NCBI RefSeq assembly: GCF_900116535.1
Contig: NZ_FPAU01000015.1
Coordinates: forward strand, 1 to 32,567
Origin: Kosakonia arachidis
GTDB taxonomy: Bacteria > Pseudomonadota > Gammaproteobacteria > Enterobacterales > Enterobacteriaceae
Direction of reading: 5' to 3'
DNA length: 32,567 bases
Positions within the stretch are counted from its first letter, which is position 1. Each line of letters begins with the position of its first letter. Position numbers and translations under genes: made by a program. Shown here one piece after another: positions 1 to 13,823 of the stretch. Below the pieces are notes generated by a model. The model made no database searches. It had not been told where the DNA came from and was given only the letters and a program-made list of their open reading frames with translations.

Positions 1-1104
<1,104 letters not shown>

Positions 1105-1138
1105 TCGCTGATAACATTTGACGCAATGCGCAAGAAGA

Positions 1139-1162
1139 GGGCATCATTTGATGCCCTTTTTG
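1139..1162 (+). terminator. tufB Rho-independent terminator
   Basis: A GGGCATCA/TGATGCCC hairpin with a very short loop is followed by TTTTT. It starts 34 bases after the tufB stop codon and ends the tRNA-tufB transcription unit before secE. Confidence 0.85.
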
Positions 1163-1332
1163 TACGCTTTCGAACCAGAACCTGGCTCATCAGTGATTTT
1201 TTTTGTCATAATCATTGCTGAGACAGGCTCTGTTGAGGGCGTTAGTCCGAATCTCGCCAGAGCATTTCGGTTTGGTTGCCTCGCTTATGCGGGGCAAAAA
1301 TGTTTGTCTGAATTCTTGTGACAGGTTGGTTT
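1163..1332 (+). promoter_or_regulatory. secE-nusG promoter region (not precisely placed)
   Basis: This is 170 bp of non-coding DNA between the tufB terminator and secE, so the secE-nusG promoter is expected here. A possible -35 is TTGCTG at 1215-1220. The bases 17-22 downstream make only a poor -10 match (around GTTAGT at 1240-1245), so the exact promoter is not established from sequence. Confidence 0.35.
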
Positions 1333-1716
1333 ATGAGTGCGAATACCGAAGCTCAAGGGAGCGGGCGCGGCCTGGAAGCGATGAAGTGGGTTGTTGTTGC
1401 AGTACTGCTGCTCGTGGCTATCGTTGGCAACTATCTTTATCGTGACATGATGCTGCCACTCCGCGCGCTGGCAGTTGTTATTTTAATTGCTGCAGCAGGT
1501 GGTGTCGCGCTGTTGACGACGAAGGGTAAAGCGACTGTTGCATTTGCCCGTGAAGCGAGAACCGAAGTCCGTAAAGTGATTTGGCCTACTCGTCAGGAAA
1601 CGTTGCACACCACATTGATCGTGGCTGCGGTAACCGCAGTCATGTCACTGATCCTGTGGGGACTGGATGGTATTCTGGTTCGCCTGGTTTCCTTTATCAC
1701 TGGCCTGAGGTTCTGA
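1333..1716 (+). CDS. secE: Preprotein translocase subunit SecE
   Basis: SecE is the small essential inner-membrane subunit that clamps and stabilises the SecY channel. The product is 127 residues, the E. coli length. It starts MSANTEAQ after a short polar N-terminus and has three hydrophobic segments: about residues 19-36, 45-63, and a C-terminal one at about 93-120. The conserved cytoplasmic amphipathic stretch with [12 protein letters not shown] lies just before the last segment. An ATG 15 bases upstream is in frame, but the family start at 1333 fits the known N-terminus. The stop codon is one base away from the nusG start, so the two genes are co-transcribed and probably translationally coupled. 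Confidence 0.97.
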   Translation: MSANTEAQGSGRGLEAMKWVVVAVLLLVAIVGNYLYRDMMLPLRALAVVILIAAAGGVALLTTKGKATVAFAREARTEVRKVIWPTRQETLHTTLIVAAVTAVMSLILWGLDGILVRLVSFITGLRF

Positions 1717-1717
1717 G

Positions 1718-2263
1718 ATGTCTGAAGCTCCTAAAAAGCGCTGGTACGTCGTTCAGGCGTTTTCCGGTTTTGAAGGCCGCGTAGCAACATCGCTGCGTGA
1801 GCATATCAAATTACACAACATGGAAGAGTTGTTTGGCGAAGTTATGGTTCCAACCGAAGAAGTGGTTGAAATCCGTGGCGGCCAACGTCGCAAAAGTGAA
1901 CGTAAATTCTTCCCGGGCTACGTGCTTGTCCAGATGGTGATGAATGATGCCAGCTGGCACCTGGTACGCAGCGTTCCGCGCGTTATGGGCTTCATCGGTG
2001 GTACGTCCGATCGTCCCGCGCCGATTAGCGATAAAGAAGTTGATGCGATTATGAATCGCCTTCAGCAGGTGGGTGATAAGCCGCGTCCGAAAACGTTGTT
2101 TGAACCGGGCGAAATGGTCCGTGTTAGTGACGGTCCGTTCGCTGACTTTAACGGCGTGGTTGAGGAAGTGGACTACGAGAAGTCCCGTCTGAAAGTTTCC
2201 GTTTCTATCTTTGGTCGTGCGACCCCGGTTGAGCTGGATTTCAGCCAGGTAGAAAAAGCTTAA
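1718..2263 (+). CDS. nusG: Transcription elongation/antitermination factor NusG
   Basis: NusG binds RNA polymerase, suppresses pausing, and links it to Rho or to ribosomal protein S10. The product is 181 residues, the same length as E. coli NusG. An NGN domain occupies about residues 1-125, beginning with [14 protein letters not shown]-terminal KOW domain is at about 128-181 with [22 protein letters not shown]. The start is the ATG immediately after the secE stop. NusG is also a component of the rRNA antitermination complex that uses the boxA element found at 32390 in this window. A strong terminator follows. Confidence 0.98.
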   Translation: MSEAPKKRWYVVQAFSGFEGRVATSLREHIKLHNMEELFGEVMVPTEEVVEIRGGQRRKSERKFFPGYVLVQMVMNDASWHLVRSVPRVMGFIGGTSDRPAPISDKEVDAIMNRLQQVGDKPRPKTLFEPGEMVRVSDGPFADFNGVVEEVDYEKSRLKVSVSIFGRATPVELDFSQVEKA

Positions 2264-2287
2264 TTTTTCGGCGGTAAAACGTTGCGC

Positions 2288-2327
2288 AAGGCGCGAAATT
2301 GACATACAATTTCGCGCCTTTTGTTTT
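2288..2327 (+). terminator. secE-nusG terminator
   Basis: A perfect 13-bp inverted repeat (2288-2300 and 2308-2320, AAGGCGCGAAATT with its complement) has a 7-base loop and is followed by TTTTGTTTTT. It lies 24 bases past the nusG stop codon. Confidence 0.93.
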
Positions 2328-2357
2328 TACGGGCGATATGCGCGTAAAACATATTTA
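2321..2357 (+). promoter_or_regulatory. Candidate rplKA (L11) promoter
   Basis: TTGTTT (2321-2326) and TAAAAC (2345-2350) are separated by 18 bases. TATTTA at 2352-2357 is an alternative -10. The promoter overlaps the nusG terminator T-run. A promoter for the L11 operon is known at this place in E. coli; the exact hexamers here are my reading. Confidence 0.4.
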
Positions 2358-2358
2358 A

Positions 2359-3540
<1,182 letters not shown>

Positions 3541-3548
3541 GATTCGCC

Positions 3549-3577
3549 TTTACGTGGGTGGTGAATTTGTCTACAAT
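3549..3577 (+). promoter_or_regulatory. rplJ (L10) promoter
   Basis: TTTACG (3549-3554) and TACAAT (3572-3577) are separated by exactly 17 bases. It sits directly after rplA and would drive rplJ-rplL-rpoB-rpoC. This matches the position of the main L10 promoter in E. coli. Confidence 0.8.
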
Positions 3578-3599
3578 CTTACCCCCACGATTTGTTAGC

Positions 3600-3837
3600 G
3601 TAAGCTAGCAAGAAAAGATTTGTTCGTTGGAGCCTGGCCTATCCAGGCCTCCGTCGAAGACCGCAGGTGTTTCGTAAGAAGCTTAATTCCCTGCGTAGAC
3701 GGTGACAGAACCTAAAGATTATTTTTAAAGTACTCTTTGGCTTGTTTCTGCTCACCGTATTAAGACGCTCTTTTCTTTGAGAAGAGTGAAGTGAGTTCCA
3801 GGGCATGAGCCCTGGCAAACATCCAGGAGCAAAGCTA
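3600..3837 (+). promoter_or_regulatory. L10 leader: autoregulatory mRNA leader of rplJL
   Basis: A roughly 250-base untranslated leader precedes rplJ. It contains a strong hairpin at 3629-3652 (GCCTGG/CCAGGC core), a long structured middle part, and a CCAGGGC/GCCCTGG hairpin at 3798-3815 just upstream of the AGGAG ribosome binding site (3825-3829). In the known family (L10 leader) the L10-L7/L12 complex binds a kink-turn in this leader and represses rplJ translation. The sequence closely follows the E. coli leader as I know it. No gene is seen in this stretch. Confidence 0.85.
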
Positions 3838-4335
3838 ATGGCTTTAAATCTTCAAGACAAACAAGCGATTGTTGCTGAAGTCAGCGAAGTAGCCAAAGGC
3901 GCGCTGTCTGCGGTTGTTGCGGATTCCCGTGGCGTGACCGTAGATAAAATGACCGAACTGCGTAAAGCAGGTCGCGAAGCTGGCGTTTACATGCGTGTTG
4001 TTCGTAACACCCTGTTGCGCCGTGCTGTTGAAGGTACCTCTTTTGAGTGCCTGAAAGACGCGTTTGTTGGTCCGACCCTGATTGCATACTCTATGGAACA
4101 CCCGGGCGCTGCTGCTCGTCTGTTCAAAGAGTTCGCGAAAGCGAATGCAAAATTTGAGGTCAAAGCCGCTGCCTTTGAAGGTGAGTTGATCCCGGCGTCC
4201 CAGATCGATCGCCTGGCAACTCTGCCGACCTACGAAGAAGCAATTGCACGCCTGATGGCAACCATGAAAGAAGCCTCTGCTGGCAAACTGGTTCGTACTC
4301 TGGCTGCTGTACGCGATGCGAAAGAAGCTGCTTAA
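3838..4335 (+). CDS. rplJ: 50S ribosomal protein L10
   Basis: L10 anchors the L7/L12 dimers to the ribosome stalk and, in complex with them, represses its own mRNA. The product is 165 residues, the E. coli length. It has the N-terminal rRNA/L11-binding domain (VRNTLLRRA at about 57-65) and a long C-terminal helix that binds L12 dimers. I chose the ATG at 3838, which has AGGAG eight bases upstream. An in-frame ATG at 3805 lies in the loop of the leader hairpin and has no ribosome binding site. Confidence 0.97.
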   Translation: MALNLQDKQAIVAEVSEVAKGALSAVVADSRGVTVDKMTELRKAGREAGVYMRVVRNTLLRRAVEGTSFECLKDAFVGPTLIAYSMEHPGAAARLFKEFAKANAKFEVKAAAFEGELIPASQIDRLATLPTYEEAIARLMATMKEASAGKLVRTLAAVRDAKEAA

Positions 4336-4401
4336 TCGCAGTTTTCTTTATAAAGCATTTGCTTACGTATAAACTTATTCTGATATTCAGGAACAATTTA
4401 A

Positions 4402-4770
<369 letters not shown>

Positions 4771-5092
4771 GCCAACCCTTCCGGTTGCAGCCTGAGTAAT
4801 CAGGCTGATGGCTGGTGACTTTTTGGTCACCAGCCTTTTTGCGCTGTAGAAGGTACCGGTAGCGTTTCACACTGTTTGACTACCAGTAGCCTTTACAATG
4901 CTTGTTTCTATCGACGACTTAATATACTGCGACAGGAGCTCGCTTCTGTGTAAATCGCAATGAAATGATTTAAGCGTGATAGCAACAAGCATTGCGGGAA
5001 GTGCTCCACTTTCCGGTCAAAAAAATAGTGTTGCATAAACTGTCCTTTCGACGGGCAGAGTGGGTCGACTTGTCAGCGAGCTGAGGAACCCT
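4771..5092 (+). promoter_or_regulatory. rplL-rpoB intercistronic region with attenuator and processing hairpin
   Basis: This is 322 bp without a gene. A hairpin at 4810-4835 (GGCTGGTGAC/GTCACCAGCC) followed by TTTTT corresponds to the known partial terminator that lowers rpoBC expression relative to rplJL. Further on, 4932-4949 folds as ACAGGAGC/GCTTCTGT, the place where RNase III cuts the E. coli transcript. The remainder, up to the rpoB ribosome binding site (GAGG at 5082-5085), shows no other clear element. Confidence 0.8.
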
Positions 5093-8000
5093 ATGGTTTA
5101 CTCCTATACCGAGAAAAAACGTATTCGTAAGGATTTTGGTAAACGTCCACAAGTTCTGGATATTCCATATCTCCTTTCTATCCAGCTTGACTCGTTCCAG
5201 AAGTTTATCGAGCAAGATCCTGAGGGGCAATACGGTCTGGAAGCTGCATTCCGCTCCGTGTTCCCGATTAAGAGCTACAGCGGCCATTCGGAACTGCAAT
5301 ACGTCAGCTACCGTCTTGGCGAACCTGTTTTTGACGTTAAAGAGTGCCAGATTCGTGGCGTAACATATTCCGCGCCACTGCGCGTGAAACTACGTTTGGT
5401 GATCTACGAGCGTGAAGCGCCGGAAGGCACTGTCAAAGACATTAAAGAACAAGAAGTTTACATGGGCGAAATTCCGCTCATGACCGACAACGGCACCTTT
5501 GTTATCAACGGTACTGAGCGTGTTATCGTTTCTCAGCTCCACCGTAGCCCGGGCGTCTTCTTTGACAGCGATAAGGGTAAAACTCACTCATCTGGTAAGG
5601 TGCTTTATAACGCACGTATCATTCCTTACCGTGGGTCCTGGCTGGATTTTGAATTCGATCCGAAAGATAACCTGTTCGTTCGTATTGACCGTCGCCGTAA
5701 GCTGCCAGCTACCATTATCCTGCGCGCACTGAGCTACACCACTGAGCAGATCCTTGACCTGTTCTTTGAAAAAGTGGTCTTTGAGATTCGCGACAACAAG
5801 TTGCAAATGGAACTGGTGCCGGAACGTCTGCGCGGCGAAACAGCGTCCTTCGACATTGAAGCGAACGGCAAAATGTATGTTGAGAAAGGCCGCCGTATTA
5901 CCGCGCGCCATATCCGTCAGTTGGAAAAAGACGAGATTCAACATATCGAAGTTCCGGTTGAGTACATCGCGGGTAAAGTGGCGTCTAAAGACTATATCGA
6001 CGAATCCACTGGCGAACTGATCTGCCCGGCGAATATGGAACTGTCGCTTGATCTGCTGGCGAAGCTGAGCCAGGCGGGCCACAAACGTATCGAAACGCTG
6101 TTCACCAATGATCTGGACCACGGTCCGTACATCTCTGAGACTGTGCGCGTTGACCCGACCAACGATCGACTGAGTGCGCTGGTAGAGATCTACCGTATGA
6201 TGCGCCCGGGTGAACCGCCGACTCGTGAAGCGGCTGAAAGCCTGTTCGAGAACCTGTTCTTCTCTGAAGACCGCTACGATCTGTCTGCGGTTGGTCGCAT
6301 GAAGTTCAACCGTTCTCTGCTGCGCGACACCATCGAAGGTTCCGGTATCCTGAGCAAAGAAGACATCATCGAAGTGATGAAAAAGCTCATCGGTATCCGT
6401 AACGGTATTGGTGAAGTGGATGATATCGACCACCTCGGCAACCGTCGTATCCGCTCTGTTGGCGAAATGGCGGAAAACCAGTTCCGCGTTGGTCTGGTGC
6501 GTGTCGAACGTGCGGTGAAAGAGCGTCTGTCTCTGGGCGATCTGGATACCCTGATGCCTCAGGATATGATCAACGCCAAGCCGATCTCCGCAGCGGTGAA
6601 AGAGTTCTTCGGTTCCAGCCAGCTGTCGCAGTTTATGGACCAGAACAACCCGCTGTCTGAGATTACGCATAAACGTCGTATCTCTGCACTCGGCCCAGGC
6701 GGTCTGACCCGTGAGCGTGCGGGCTTCGAAGTTCGAGACGTTCACCCGACCCATTACGGTCGCGTATGTCCTATCGAAACGCCTGAAGGTCCGAACATCG
6801 GTCTGATCAACTCCCTGTCCGTGTATGCACAGACTAACGAATACGGCTTCCTCGAAACGCCGTACCGTAAAGTCACTGACGGCGTGGTAACTGACGAGAT
6901 ACATTACCTTTCCGCAATTGAAGAAGGTAACTATGTCATCGCTCAGGCGAACACCAACCTGACGGAAGAAGGTCGTTTTGTAGACGATCTGGTGACCTGC
7001 CGCAGCAAAGGCGAATCCAGCCTCTTCAGTGCAGACCAGGTTGACTATATGGACGTTTCCACCCAGCAGGTAGTTTCCGTCGGTGCGTCCCTGATCCCGT
7101 TCCTGGAACACGATGACGCCAACCGTGCATTGATGGGTGCGAACATGCAACGTCAGGCGGTTCCGACTCTGCGTGCTGATAAGCCGCTGGTTGGTACCGG
7201 TATGGAACGTGCTGTTGCCGTTGACTCCGGTGTAACCGCAGTGGCGAAACGTGGCGGTACCGTTCAGTACGTGGATGCTTCCCGTATCGTTATCAAAGTT
7301 AACGAAGACGAGATGTACCCTGGCGAAGCAGGTATCGACATCTATAACCTGACCAAATATACCCGTTCTAACCAGAACACCTGCATCAACCAGATGCCGT
7401 GTGTTTATCTGGGTGAGCCTATTGAGCGCGGCGACGTGCTGGCAGACGGCCCGTCCACCGACCTTGGTGAACTGGCACTCGGCCAGAACATGCGCGTAGC
7501 GTTCATGCCGTGGAACGGTTACAACTTCGAAGACTCCATCCTCGTCTCCGAACGCGTTGTTCAGGAAGATCGTTTTACAACGATCCACATTCAGGAACTC
7601 CAGTGCGTGTCTCGTGACACCAAGCTGGGGCCGGAAGAGATCACCGCTGACATCCCGAACGTGGGTGAAGCTGCGCTCTCTAAACTGGATGAATCCGGTA
7701 TCGTTTATATCGGTGCGGAAGTGACCGGCGGCGACATTCTGGTTGGTAAAGTGACGCCGAAAGGCGAAACTCAACTGACGCCAGAAGAGAAACTGCTGCG
7801 CGCGATCTTCGGTGAGAAAGCGTCTGATGTTAAAGACTCTTCCTTGCGCGTGCCGAACGGTGTTTCCGGTACTGTTATCGACGTTCAGGTCTTTACCCGC
7901 GATGGTGTGGAAAAAGACAAACGAGCGCTGGAAATCGAAGAGATGCAGCTGAAGCAGGCGAAGAAAGATCTGTCTGAAGAACTGCAGATCCTCGAAGCTG

Positions 8001-9121
8001 GCCTGTTTAGCCGTATTCATACCGTGCTGGTTTCCGGCGGTGTTGAAGCTGAGAAGCTCGACAAACTGCCGCGTGACCGCTGGCTGGAACTTGGCCTGAC
8101 CGACGAAGCGAAACAAAATCAGCTGGAGCAACTGGCTGAGCAGTACGACGAACTGAAGCACGAGTTCGAGAAAAAACTCGAAGCGAAACGCCGTAAAATC
8201 ACTCAAGGCGACGATCTGGCACCTGGCGTGCTGAAGATTGTTAAGGTCTATCTGGCTGTTAAACGTCAGATCCAGCCTGGTGATAAGATGGCAGGTCGTC
8301 ACGGTAACAAAGGGGTTATTTCTAAGATCAACCCGATCGAAGATATGCCTTACGATGAAAACGGCACACCGGTAGACATCGTACTGAACCCGCTGGGCGT
8401 ACCGTCTCGTATGAACATCGGTCAGATCCTCGAAACCCACCTGGGGATGGCTGCAAAAGGTATTGGCGACAAGATTAACGCCATGCTGAAACAGCAGCAG
8501 GAAGTCGCGAAACTGCGCGAATTCATCCAGCGTGCATACGATCTGGGCGCTGACGTTCGTCAGAAAGTTGACCTGAATACCTTCAGTGATGAAGAAGTTC
8601 TGCGTCTGGCTGAAAACCTGCGCAAAGGCATGCCGATCGCAACGCCGGTATTTGACGGTGCGAAAGAGTCCGAAATCAAGGAACTGTTACAGCTGGGTGG
8701 CCTGCCGACTTCCGGTCAGATCACCCTGTTCGACGGTCGTACCGGTGAGCAATTCGAGCGCCAGGTTACCGTCGGCTATATGTACATGCTGAAACTGAAC
8801 CACCTGGTTGATGACAAGATGCATGCGCGTTCCACCGGTTCTTACAGCCTGGTTACTCAGCAGCCGCTGGGTGGTAAGGCACAGTTCGGTGGTCAGCGCT
8901 TCGGTGAGATGGAAGTATGGGCACTGGAAGCATATGGTGCCGCTTACACCCTGCAAGAAATGCTTACCGTTAAGTCTGATGACGTAAATGGTCGTACCAA
9001 GATGTATAAAAACATCGTGGACGGCAACCATCAGATGGAACCAGGTATGCCGGAGTCCTTCAACGTGTTGTTGAAAGAGATCCGTTCTCTGGGTATCAAC
9101 ATCGAACTGGAAGACGAGTAA
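5093..9121 (+). CDS. rpoB: DNA-directed RNA polymerase beta subunit
   Basis: The beta subunit is half of the catalytic cleft of RNA polymerase and the target of rifampicin. The product is 1342 residues, exactly the E. coli length, so numbering is shared. The start MVYSYTEKK has CTGAGGAA just upstream; an in-frame ATG 33 bases earlier would only add a leader not found in the family. The rifampicin region reads [17 protein letters not shown] with Asp516, His526 and Ser531 all in the sensitive form. The flap region and the C-terminal clamp-binding segment ([20 protein letters not shown]) are intact. It is co-transcribed with rpoC after a 76-base gap. Confidence 0.99.
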   Translation: MVYSYTEKKRIRKDFGKRPQVLDIPYLLSIQLDSFQKFIEQDPEGQYGLEAAFRSVFPIKSYSGHSELQYVSYRLGEPVFDVKECQIRGVTYSAPLRVKLRLVIYEREAPEGTVKDIKEQEVYMGEIPLMTDNGTFVINGTERVIVSQLHRSPGVFFDSDKGKTHSSGKVLYNARIIPYRGSWLDFEFDPKDNLFVRIDRRRKLPATIILRALSYTTEQILDLFFEKVVFEIRDNKLQMELVPERLRGETASFDIEANGKMYVEKGRRITARHIRQLEKDEIQHIEVPVEYIAGKVASKDYIDESTGELICPANMELSLDLLAKLSQAGHKRIETLFTNDLDHGPYISETVRVDPTNDRLSALVEIYRMMRPGEPPTREAAESLFENLFFSEDRYDLSAVGRMKFNRSLLRDTIEGSGILSKEDIIEVMKKLIGIRNGIGEVDDIDHLGNRRIRSVGEMAENQFRVGLVRVERAVKERLSLGDLDTLMPQDMINAKPISAAVKEFFGSSQLSQFMDQNNPLSEITHKRRISALGPGGLTRERAGFEVRDVHPTHYGRVCPIETPEGPNIGLINSLSVYAQTNEYGFLETPYRKVTDGVVTDEIHYLSAIEEGNYVIAQANTNLTEEGRFVDDLVTCRSKGESSLFSADQVDYMDVSTQQVVSVGASLIPFLEHDDANRALMGANMQRQAVPTLRADKPLVGTGMERAVAVDSGVTAVAKRGGTVQYVDASRIVIKVNEDEMYPGEAGIDIYNLTKYTRSNQNTCINQMPCVYLGEPIERGDVLADGPSTDLGELALGQNMRVAFMPWNGYNFEDSILVSERVVQEDRFTTIHIQELQCVSRDTKLGPEEITADIPNVGEAALSKLDESGIVYIGAEVTGGDILVGKVTPKGETQLTPEEKLLRAIFGEKASDVKDSSLRVPNGVSGTVIDVQVFTRDGVEKDKRALEIEEMQLKQAKKDLSEELQILEAGLFSRIHTVLVSGGVEAEKLDKLPRDRWLELGLTDEAKQNQLEQLAEQYDELKHEFEKKLEAKRRKITQGDDLAPGVLKIVKVYLAVKRQIQPGDKMAGRHGNKGVISKINPIEDMPYDENGTPVDIVLNPLGVPSRMNIGQILETHLGMAAKGIGDKINAMLKQQQEVAKLREFIQRAYDLGADVRQKVDLNTFSDEEVLRLAENLRKGMPIATPVFDGAKESEIKELLQLGGLPTSGQITLFDGRTGEQFERQVTVGYMYMLKLNHLVDDKMHARSTGSYSLVTQQPLGGKAQFGGQRFGEMEVWALEAYGAAYTLQEMLTVKSDDVNGRTKMYKNIVDGNHQMEPGMPESFNVLLKEIRSLGINIELEDE

Positions 9122-9197
9122 TTCTCGCTCAAACAGGTCACCGCTGTCGGGGTAATACCCGGCAGCGGAATGTGCTAACTCCGACGGGAGCCAATCC

Positions 9198-12100
9198 GTG
9201 AAAGACTTATTAAAGTTTCTGAAAGCGCAAACTAAAACCGAAGAGTTTGATGCGATCAAGATTGCTCTGGCTTCGCCAGACATGATCCGTTCCTGGTCTT
9301 TCGGTGAAGTGAAAAAGCCGGAAACCATTAACTACCGTACGTTCAAACCTGAGCGTGACGGTCTTTTCTGCGCCCGTATCTTTGGGCCGGTAAAAGACTA
9401 CGAGTGCCTGTGCGGTAAGTACAAGCGCCTGAAACACCGTGGTGTGATCTGTGAGAAGTGCGGCGTTGAAGTGACCCAGACGAAAGTGCGCCGTGAGCGT
9501 ATGGGCCACATCGAGCTGGCGTCTCCGACCGCGCACATCTGGTTCCTGAAATCCCTGCCGTCCCGTATCGGCCTGCTGCTGGATATGCCGCTGCGCGATA
9601 TCGAACGTGTTCTGTACTTCGAATCCTATGTGGTTATCGAAGGCGGTATGACTAATCTGGAACGTAATCAGATCCTGACCGAAGAACAGTATCTGGACGC
9701 GCTGGAAGAGTTCGGTGACGAATTCGACGCAAAAATGGGTGCCGAAGCTATCCAGGCCCTGCTGAAAAGCATGGATCTGGAGCAAGAGTGCGAACAGCTG
9801 CGCGAAGAGCTGAACGAAACTAACTCCGAAACCAAACGTAAGAAACTGACCAAGCGTATCAAACTGCTGGAAGCCTTCGTACAGTCTGGTAACAAACCGG
9901 AATGGATGATTCTGACCGTTCTGCCAGTGCTGCCACCGGATCTGCGTCCGCTGGTTCCGCTGGATGGTGGTCGTTTCGCTACGTCGGATCTGAACGATCT
10001 GTACCGTCGCGTGATCAACCGTAACAACCGTCTGAAACGTCTGCTGGACCTGGCGGCGCCGGACATCATCGTACGCAACGAAAAACGTATGCTGCAGGAA
10101 GCGGTTGACGCCCTGCTGGATAACGGCCGTCGCGGTCGTGCGATCACCGGTTCCAACAAACGTCCGCTGAAATCTTTGGCCGATATGATCAAAGGTAAAC
10201 AGGGTCGTTTCCGTCAGAACCTGCTCGGTAAACGTGTTGACTACTCTGGTCGTTCTGTAATCACCGTAGGTCCATACCTGCGTCTGCATCAGTGCGGCCT
10301 GCCGAAGAAAATGGCACTGGAGCTGTTCAAACCGTTCATCTACGGCAAGCTGGAACTGCGTGGCCTTGCCACGACCATCAAAGCCGCGAAGAAAATGGTT
10401 GAGCGTGAAGAAGCTGTCGTTTGGGATATCCTGGACGAAGTTATCCGCGAACACCCGGTACTGCTGAACCGTGCACCAACCCTGCACCGTCTGGGTATCC
10501 AGGCATTTGAGCCCGTGCTGATCGAAGGTAAAGCTATCCAGCTGCACCCGCTGGTTTGTGCGGCATATAACGCCGACTTCGATGGTGACCAGATGGCTGT
10601 TCACGTACCGCTGACGCTGGAAGCCCAGCTCGAAGCGCGTGCGCTGATGATGTCTACTAACAACATCCTGTCTCCAGCGAACGGTGAACCTATCATCGTT
10701 CCTTCTCAGGACGTTGTATTGGGTCTGTACTACATGACCCGTGACTGTGTTAACGCCAAAGGCGAAGGCATGGTGCTGACTGGCCCGAAAGAAGCTGAGC
10801 GTATTTACCGCGCTGGCCTGGCCTCTCTGCATGCGCGCGTTAAAGTGCGTATCACTGAATATGAAAAAGATGAAAACGGCGAGTTCGTGGCGATTACCAG
10901 CATTAAAGACACGACCGTTGGCCGTGCCATTCTGTGGATGATCGTACCGAAAGGTCTGCCTTTCTCCATCGTTAACCAGGCGCTGGGCAAGAAAGCGATC
11001 TCCAAAATGCTGAACACCTGTTACCGCATTTTGGGCCTGAAGCCGACCGTTATCTTCGCTGACCAAACAATGTACACCGGCTTTGCTTATGCAGCGCGTT
11101 CAGGTGCATCTGTTGGTATTGATGACATGGTCATCCCAGAGAAGAAACACGAGATCATCTCTGAAGCGGAAGCAGAAGTTGCTGAAATCCAGGAGCAGTT
11201 CCAGTCTGGTCTGGTAACCGCTGGCGAACGCTACAACAAAGTTATTGATATCTGGGCAGCGGCGAACGATCGTGTATCCAAAGCGATGATGGACAACCTG
11301 CAAACTGAAACCGTTATTAACCGTGACGGCGTCGAAGAACAGCAAGTTTCCTTCAACAGCATCTACATGATGGCCGACTCCGGTGCGCGTGGTTCTGCAG
11401 CCCAGATTCGTCAGCTTGCTGGTATGCGTGGTCTGATGGCGAAGCCAGATGGCTCTATCATCGAAACGCCGATCACTGCGAACTTCCGTGAAGGTCTGAA
11501 CGTACTCCAGTACTTCATCTCCACGCACGGTGCACGTAAAGGTCTGGCGGATACCGCACTGAAAACAGCGAACTCCGGTTATCTGACGCGTCGTCTGGTT
11601 GACGTTGCGCAGGATCTGGTTGTGACCGAAGACGATTGTGGCACCCTCGAAGGTATCACTATGACTCCGGTTATCGAGGGTGGTGATGTTAAAGAACCAC
11701 TGCGCGATCGCGTACTGGGTCGTGTAACTGCGGAAGACATTCTGAAGCCGGGTACTGCGGACATTCTGGTTCCACGCAACACGCTGCTGCACGAACAGTG
11801 GTGTGACCTGCTGGAAGCGAACTCTGTTGACTCAGTGAAAGTACGTTCCGTTGTATCTTGTGACACCGACTTCGGTGTATGTGCGCACTGCTATGGTCGT
11901 GACCTGGCGCGTGGCCACATCATCAACAAAGGTGAAGCAATCGGCGTTATCGCGGCACAGTCCATCGGTGAGCCAGGTACACAGCTGACGATGCGTACGT
12001 TCCACATCGGTGGTGCGGCATCTCGTGCGGCTGCTGAATCCAGCATCCAGGTGAAAAACAAAGGTAGCATCAAGCTAAGCAACGCGAAGTCTGTTGTTAA

Positions 12101-13421
12101 CTCCGCAGGCAAGCTGGTTGTGACCTCTCGTAACACCGAGCTGAAGTTGATCGACGAATTCGGTCGTACCAAAGAGAGCTATAAAGTGCCTTACGGTGCG
12201 GTTATGGCGAAAGGTGATGGCGAGCAGGTTACTGGCGGCGAAACCGTTGCAAACTGGGATCCACACACCATGCCGGTTATCACCGAAGTAAGTGGTTTCA
12301 TCCGCTTCACTGACATGATCGACGGCCAGACCATCACTCGTCAGACCGACGAGCTGACCGGTCTGTCTTCTCTGGTGATTCTGGATTCCGCTGAACGTAC
12401 TGCTGGTGGTAAAGATCTACGCCCAGCGCTGAAAATCGTTGATGCTCAGGGTAATGATGTTCTGATCCCGGGTACCGATATGCCTGCGCAGTACTTCCTG
12501 CCAGGTAAAGCGATTGTACAGTTGGAAGATGGCGTACAGATCAGCTCTGGTGACACCCTGGCGCGTATTCCTCAGGAATCCGGCGGTACCAAGGACATCA
12601 CCGGTGGTCTGCCGCGCGTTGCGGATCTGTTCGAAGCACGTCGTCCGAAAGAACCGGCAATTCTGGCTGAAATCAGCGGTATCATTTCCTTCGGTAAAGA
12701 AACCAAAGGCAAACGTCGTCTGGTAATCACTCCGGTTGACGGTAGCGATCCGTACGAAGAGATGATACCGAAATGGCGTCAGCTCAACGTGTTTGAAGGT
12801 GAACGCGTAGAACGTGGTGACGTGGTTTCCGACGGTCCGGAAGCGCCGCATGACATTCTGCGTCTGCGTGGTGTTCATGCGGTAACCCGTTATATCGTGA
12901 ACGAAGTGCAGGACGTTTATCGTCTTCAGGGCGTTAAGATCAACGATAAGCACATCGAAGTTATCGTTCGTCAGATGCTGCGTAAAGCCACCATCGTTAA
13001 TGCAGGAAGCTCCGACTTCCTGGAAGGTGAGCAGGTTGAATACTCTCGCGTTAAGATCGCCAACCGCGATCTGGAAGCGAACGGCAAAATCAGTGCAACT
13101 TATGCACGCGATCTGCTGGGTATCACCAAAGCGTCTCTGGCAACCGAGTCCTTCATCTCCGCAGCATCGTTCCAGGAGACGACTCGTGTGCTTACCGAAG
13201 CAGCCGTTGCGGGCAAACGCGACGAACTGCGCGGTCTGAAAGAAAACGTCATCGTGGGTCGTTTGATCCCGGCCGGTACCGGTTATGCGTACCACCAGGA
13301 TCGTATGCGCCGTCGTGCTGCTGGCGAATTGCCGGCAGTACCACAGGTCACCGCGGAAGATGCAACTGCGAGCCTGGCAGAACTGTTGAACGCAGGTCTG
13401 GGTGGTTCTGATAACGAGTAA
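9198..13421 (+). CDS. rpoC: DNA-directed RNA polymerase beta' subunit
   Basis: The beta' subunit carries the catalytic magnesium of RNA polymerase. The product is 1407 residues, the E. coli length, and starts at GTG with GGGAG eight bases upstream. Visible are the N-terminal zinc site ([19 protein letters not shown]), the sigma-binding coiled coil, the catalytic NADFDGD at residues 458-464 with three Asp, the bridge helix/trigger loop region ([20 protein letters not shown]), and the second zinc site ending CAHCYG. No truncation or odd residue was seen in the catalytic motifs. A terminator follows directly. Confidence 0.99.
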   Translation: MKDLLKFLKAQTKTEEFDAIKIALASPDMIRSWSFGEVKKPETINYRTFKPERDGLFCARIFGPVKDYECLCGKYKRLKHRGVICEKCGVEVTQTKVRRERMGHIELASPTAHIWFLKSLPSRIGLLLDMPLRDIERVLYFESYVVIEGGMTNLERNQILTEEQYLDALEEFGDEFDAKMGAEAIQALLKSMDLEQECEQLREELNETNSETKRKKLTKRIKLLEAFVQSGNKPEWMILTVLPVLPPDLRPLVPLDGGRFATSDLNDLYRRVINRNNRLKRLLDLAAPDIIVRNEKRMLQEAVDALLDNGRRGRAITGSNKRPLKSLADMIKGKQGRFRQNLLGKRVDYSGRSVITVGPYLRLHQCGLPKKMALELFKPFIYGKLELRGLATTIKAAKKMVEREEAVVWDILDEVIREHPVLLNRAPTLHRLGIQAFEPVLIEGKAIQLHPLVCAAYNADFDGDQMAVHVPLTLEAQLEARALMMSTNNILSPANGEPIIVPSQDVVLGLYYMTRDCVNAKGEGMVLTGPKEAERIYRAGLASLHARVKVRITEYEKDENGEFVAITSIKDTTVGRAILWMIVPKGLPFSIVNQALGKKAISKMLNTCYRILGLKPTVIFADQTMYTGFAYAARSGASVGIDDMVIPEKKHEIISEAEAEVAEIQEQFQSGLVTAGERYNKVIDIWAAANDRVSKAMMDNLQTETVINRDGVEEQQVSFNSIYMMADSGARGSAAQIRQLAGMRGLMAKPDGSIIETPITANFREGLNVLQYFISTHGARKGLADTALKTANSGYLTRRLVDVAQDLVVTEDDCGTLEGITMTPVIEGGDVKEPLRDRVLGRVTAEDILKPGTADILVPRNTLLHEQWCDLLEANSVDSVKVRSVVSCDTDFGVCAHCYGRDLARGHIINKGEAIGVIAAQSIGEPGTQLTMRTFHIGGAASRAAAESSIQVKNKGSIKLSNAKSVVNSAGKLVVTSRNTELKLIDEFGRTKESYKVPYGAVMAKGDGEQVTGGETVANWDPHTMPVITEVSGFIRFTDMIDGQTITRQTDELTGLSSLVILDSAERTAGGKDLRPALKIVDAQGNDVLIPGTDMPAQYFLPGKAIVQLEDGVQISSGDTLARIPQESGGTKDITGGLPRVADLFEARRPKEPAILAEISGIISFGKETKGKRRLVITPVDGSDPYEEMIPKWRQLNVFEGERVERGDVVSDGPEAPHDILRLRGVHAVTRYIVNEVQDVYRLQGVKINDKHIEVIVRQMLRKATIVNAGSSDFLEGEQVEYSRVKIANRDLEANGKISATYARDLLGITKASLATESFISAASFQETTRVLTEAAVAGKRDELRGLKENVIVGRLIPAGTGYAYHQDRMRRRAAGELPAVPQVTAEDATASLAELLNAGLGGSDNE

Positions 13422-13434
13422 TCGTTACGCCTAA

Positions 13435-13462
13435 TAAAAAACCCGCTTCGGCGGGTTTTTTT
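13435..13462. terminator. Bidirectional terminator between rpoC and the PTS operon
   Basis: ACCCGC-TTCG-GCGGGT stem-loop with a TTTTTTT run on the plus strand and an A-run (13436-13440) on the other side, so it can work in both directions. It ends the rplJL-rpoBC operon and also lies 39 bases past the stop codon of the convergent PTS EIIA gene. Confidence 0.93.
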
Positions 13463-13501
13463 ATGTCTGCGACACAGGCGTTGTTTGCGGCGTTTGTTCC
13501 G

Positions 13502-13819
13502 TCAATTACTCAGTGGCAGACGACGATACAGCTCAATCATGTCACCTGCCAGATCCTGAATCACCATCGCGTTCATCAGATGATCCTGCGAATGGACGGT
13601 AATCAGATTGACCGGCAGTTTACCTGCCCCTTCATCCAGACCGATCAACTGAGTCTGAATTTTATGCGCGGCTTTAACAAACTCCCGCGACTCTTCCATC
13701 GCTTGTTCCGCCGCATCAAAATCGCCTTTACGTGCCTGTTGCAGCGCAGTTAACGCCTGACTGCGCGCTGCGCCCGCGTTAACCAGCAGTTCCATAATGA
13801 TGGTTTCTAAATCTTCCAT
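13502..13819 (-). CDS. PTS EIIA component, lactose/N,N'-diacetylchitobiose family
   Basis: This is a cytoplasmic phosphotransferase protein of the Lac/Chb EIIA family. It accepts phosphate from HPr on a His and passes it to the cognate EIIB. The product is 105 residues, typical for this trimeric three-helix protein. The conserved motif VHSQDHLM gives the likely phosphorylated His76 and the metal-binding Asp79, by analogy to His78/Asp81 of lactococcal EIIA-Lac. I chose the start MEDLETI, with GGAGTGAG just upstream, over an upstream GTG. It follows the EIIB gene by 4 bases. No EIIC permease or glycosidase gene is present nearby, so the sugar cannot be named. Confidence 0.9.
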   Translation of the reverse strand: MEDLETIIMELLVNAGAARSQALTALQQARKGDFDAAEQAMEESREFVKAAHKIQTQLIGLDEGAGKLPVNLITVHSQDHLMNAMVIQDLAGDMIELYRRLPLSN

Positions 13820-13823
13820 GTAC

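Noticed and set aside
3805-3840. In-frame upstream ATG giving L10 eleven extra residues.
   Set aside because: It lies in the loop of the 3798-3815 leader hairpin without a ribosome binding site; the start at 3838 has AGGAG at correct distance and gives the family length of 165.
4876-4902. TTGACT followed by TACAAT in the rplL-rpoB gap, considered as an internal rpoB promoter.
   Set aside because: The spacer is only about 12 bases, too short for a sigma-70 promoter.
6600-6720. Checked the rpoB rifampicin region for resistance substitutions.
   Set aside because: Asp516, His526 and Ser531 and the surrounding residues are all in the sensitive form.
5588-8440. A 950-codon open frame on the minus strand opposite rpoB.
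   Set aside because: It is the antisense shadow of a highly codon-biased gene; it has no ribosome binding site, no family resemblance, and lies entirely inside the perfectly conserved rpoB.
9210-11066. A 618-codon minus-strand open frame opposite rpoC.
   Set aside because: Same reason: a shadow frame of rpoC codon bias, with composition rich in Phe, Gln and Arg and no recognisable domain.
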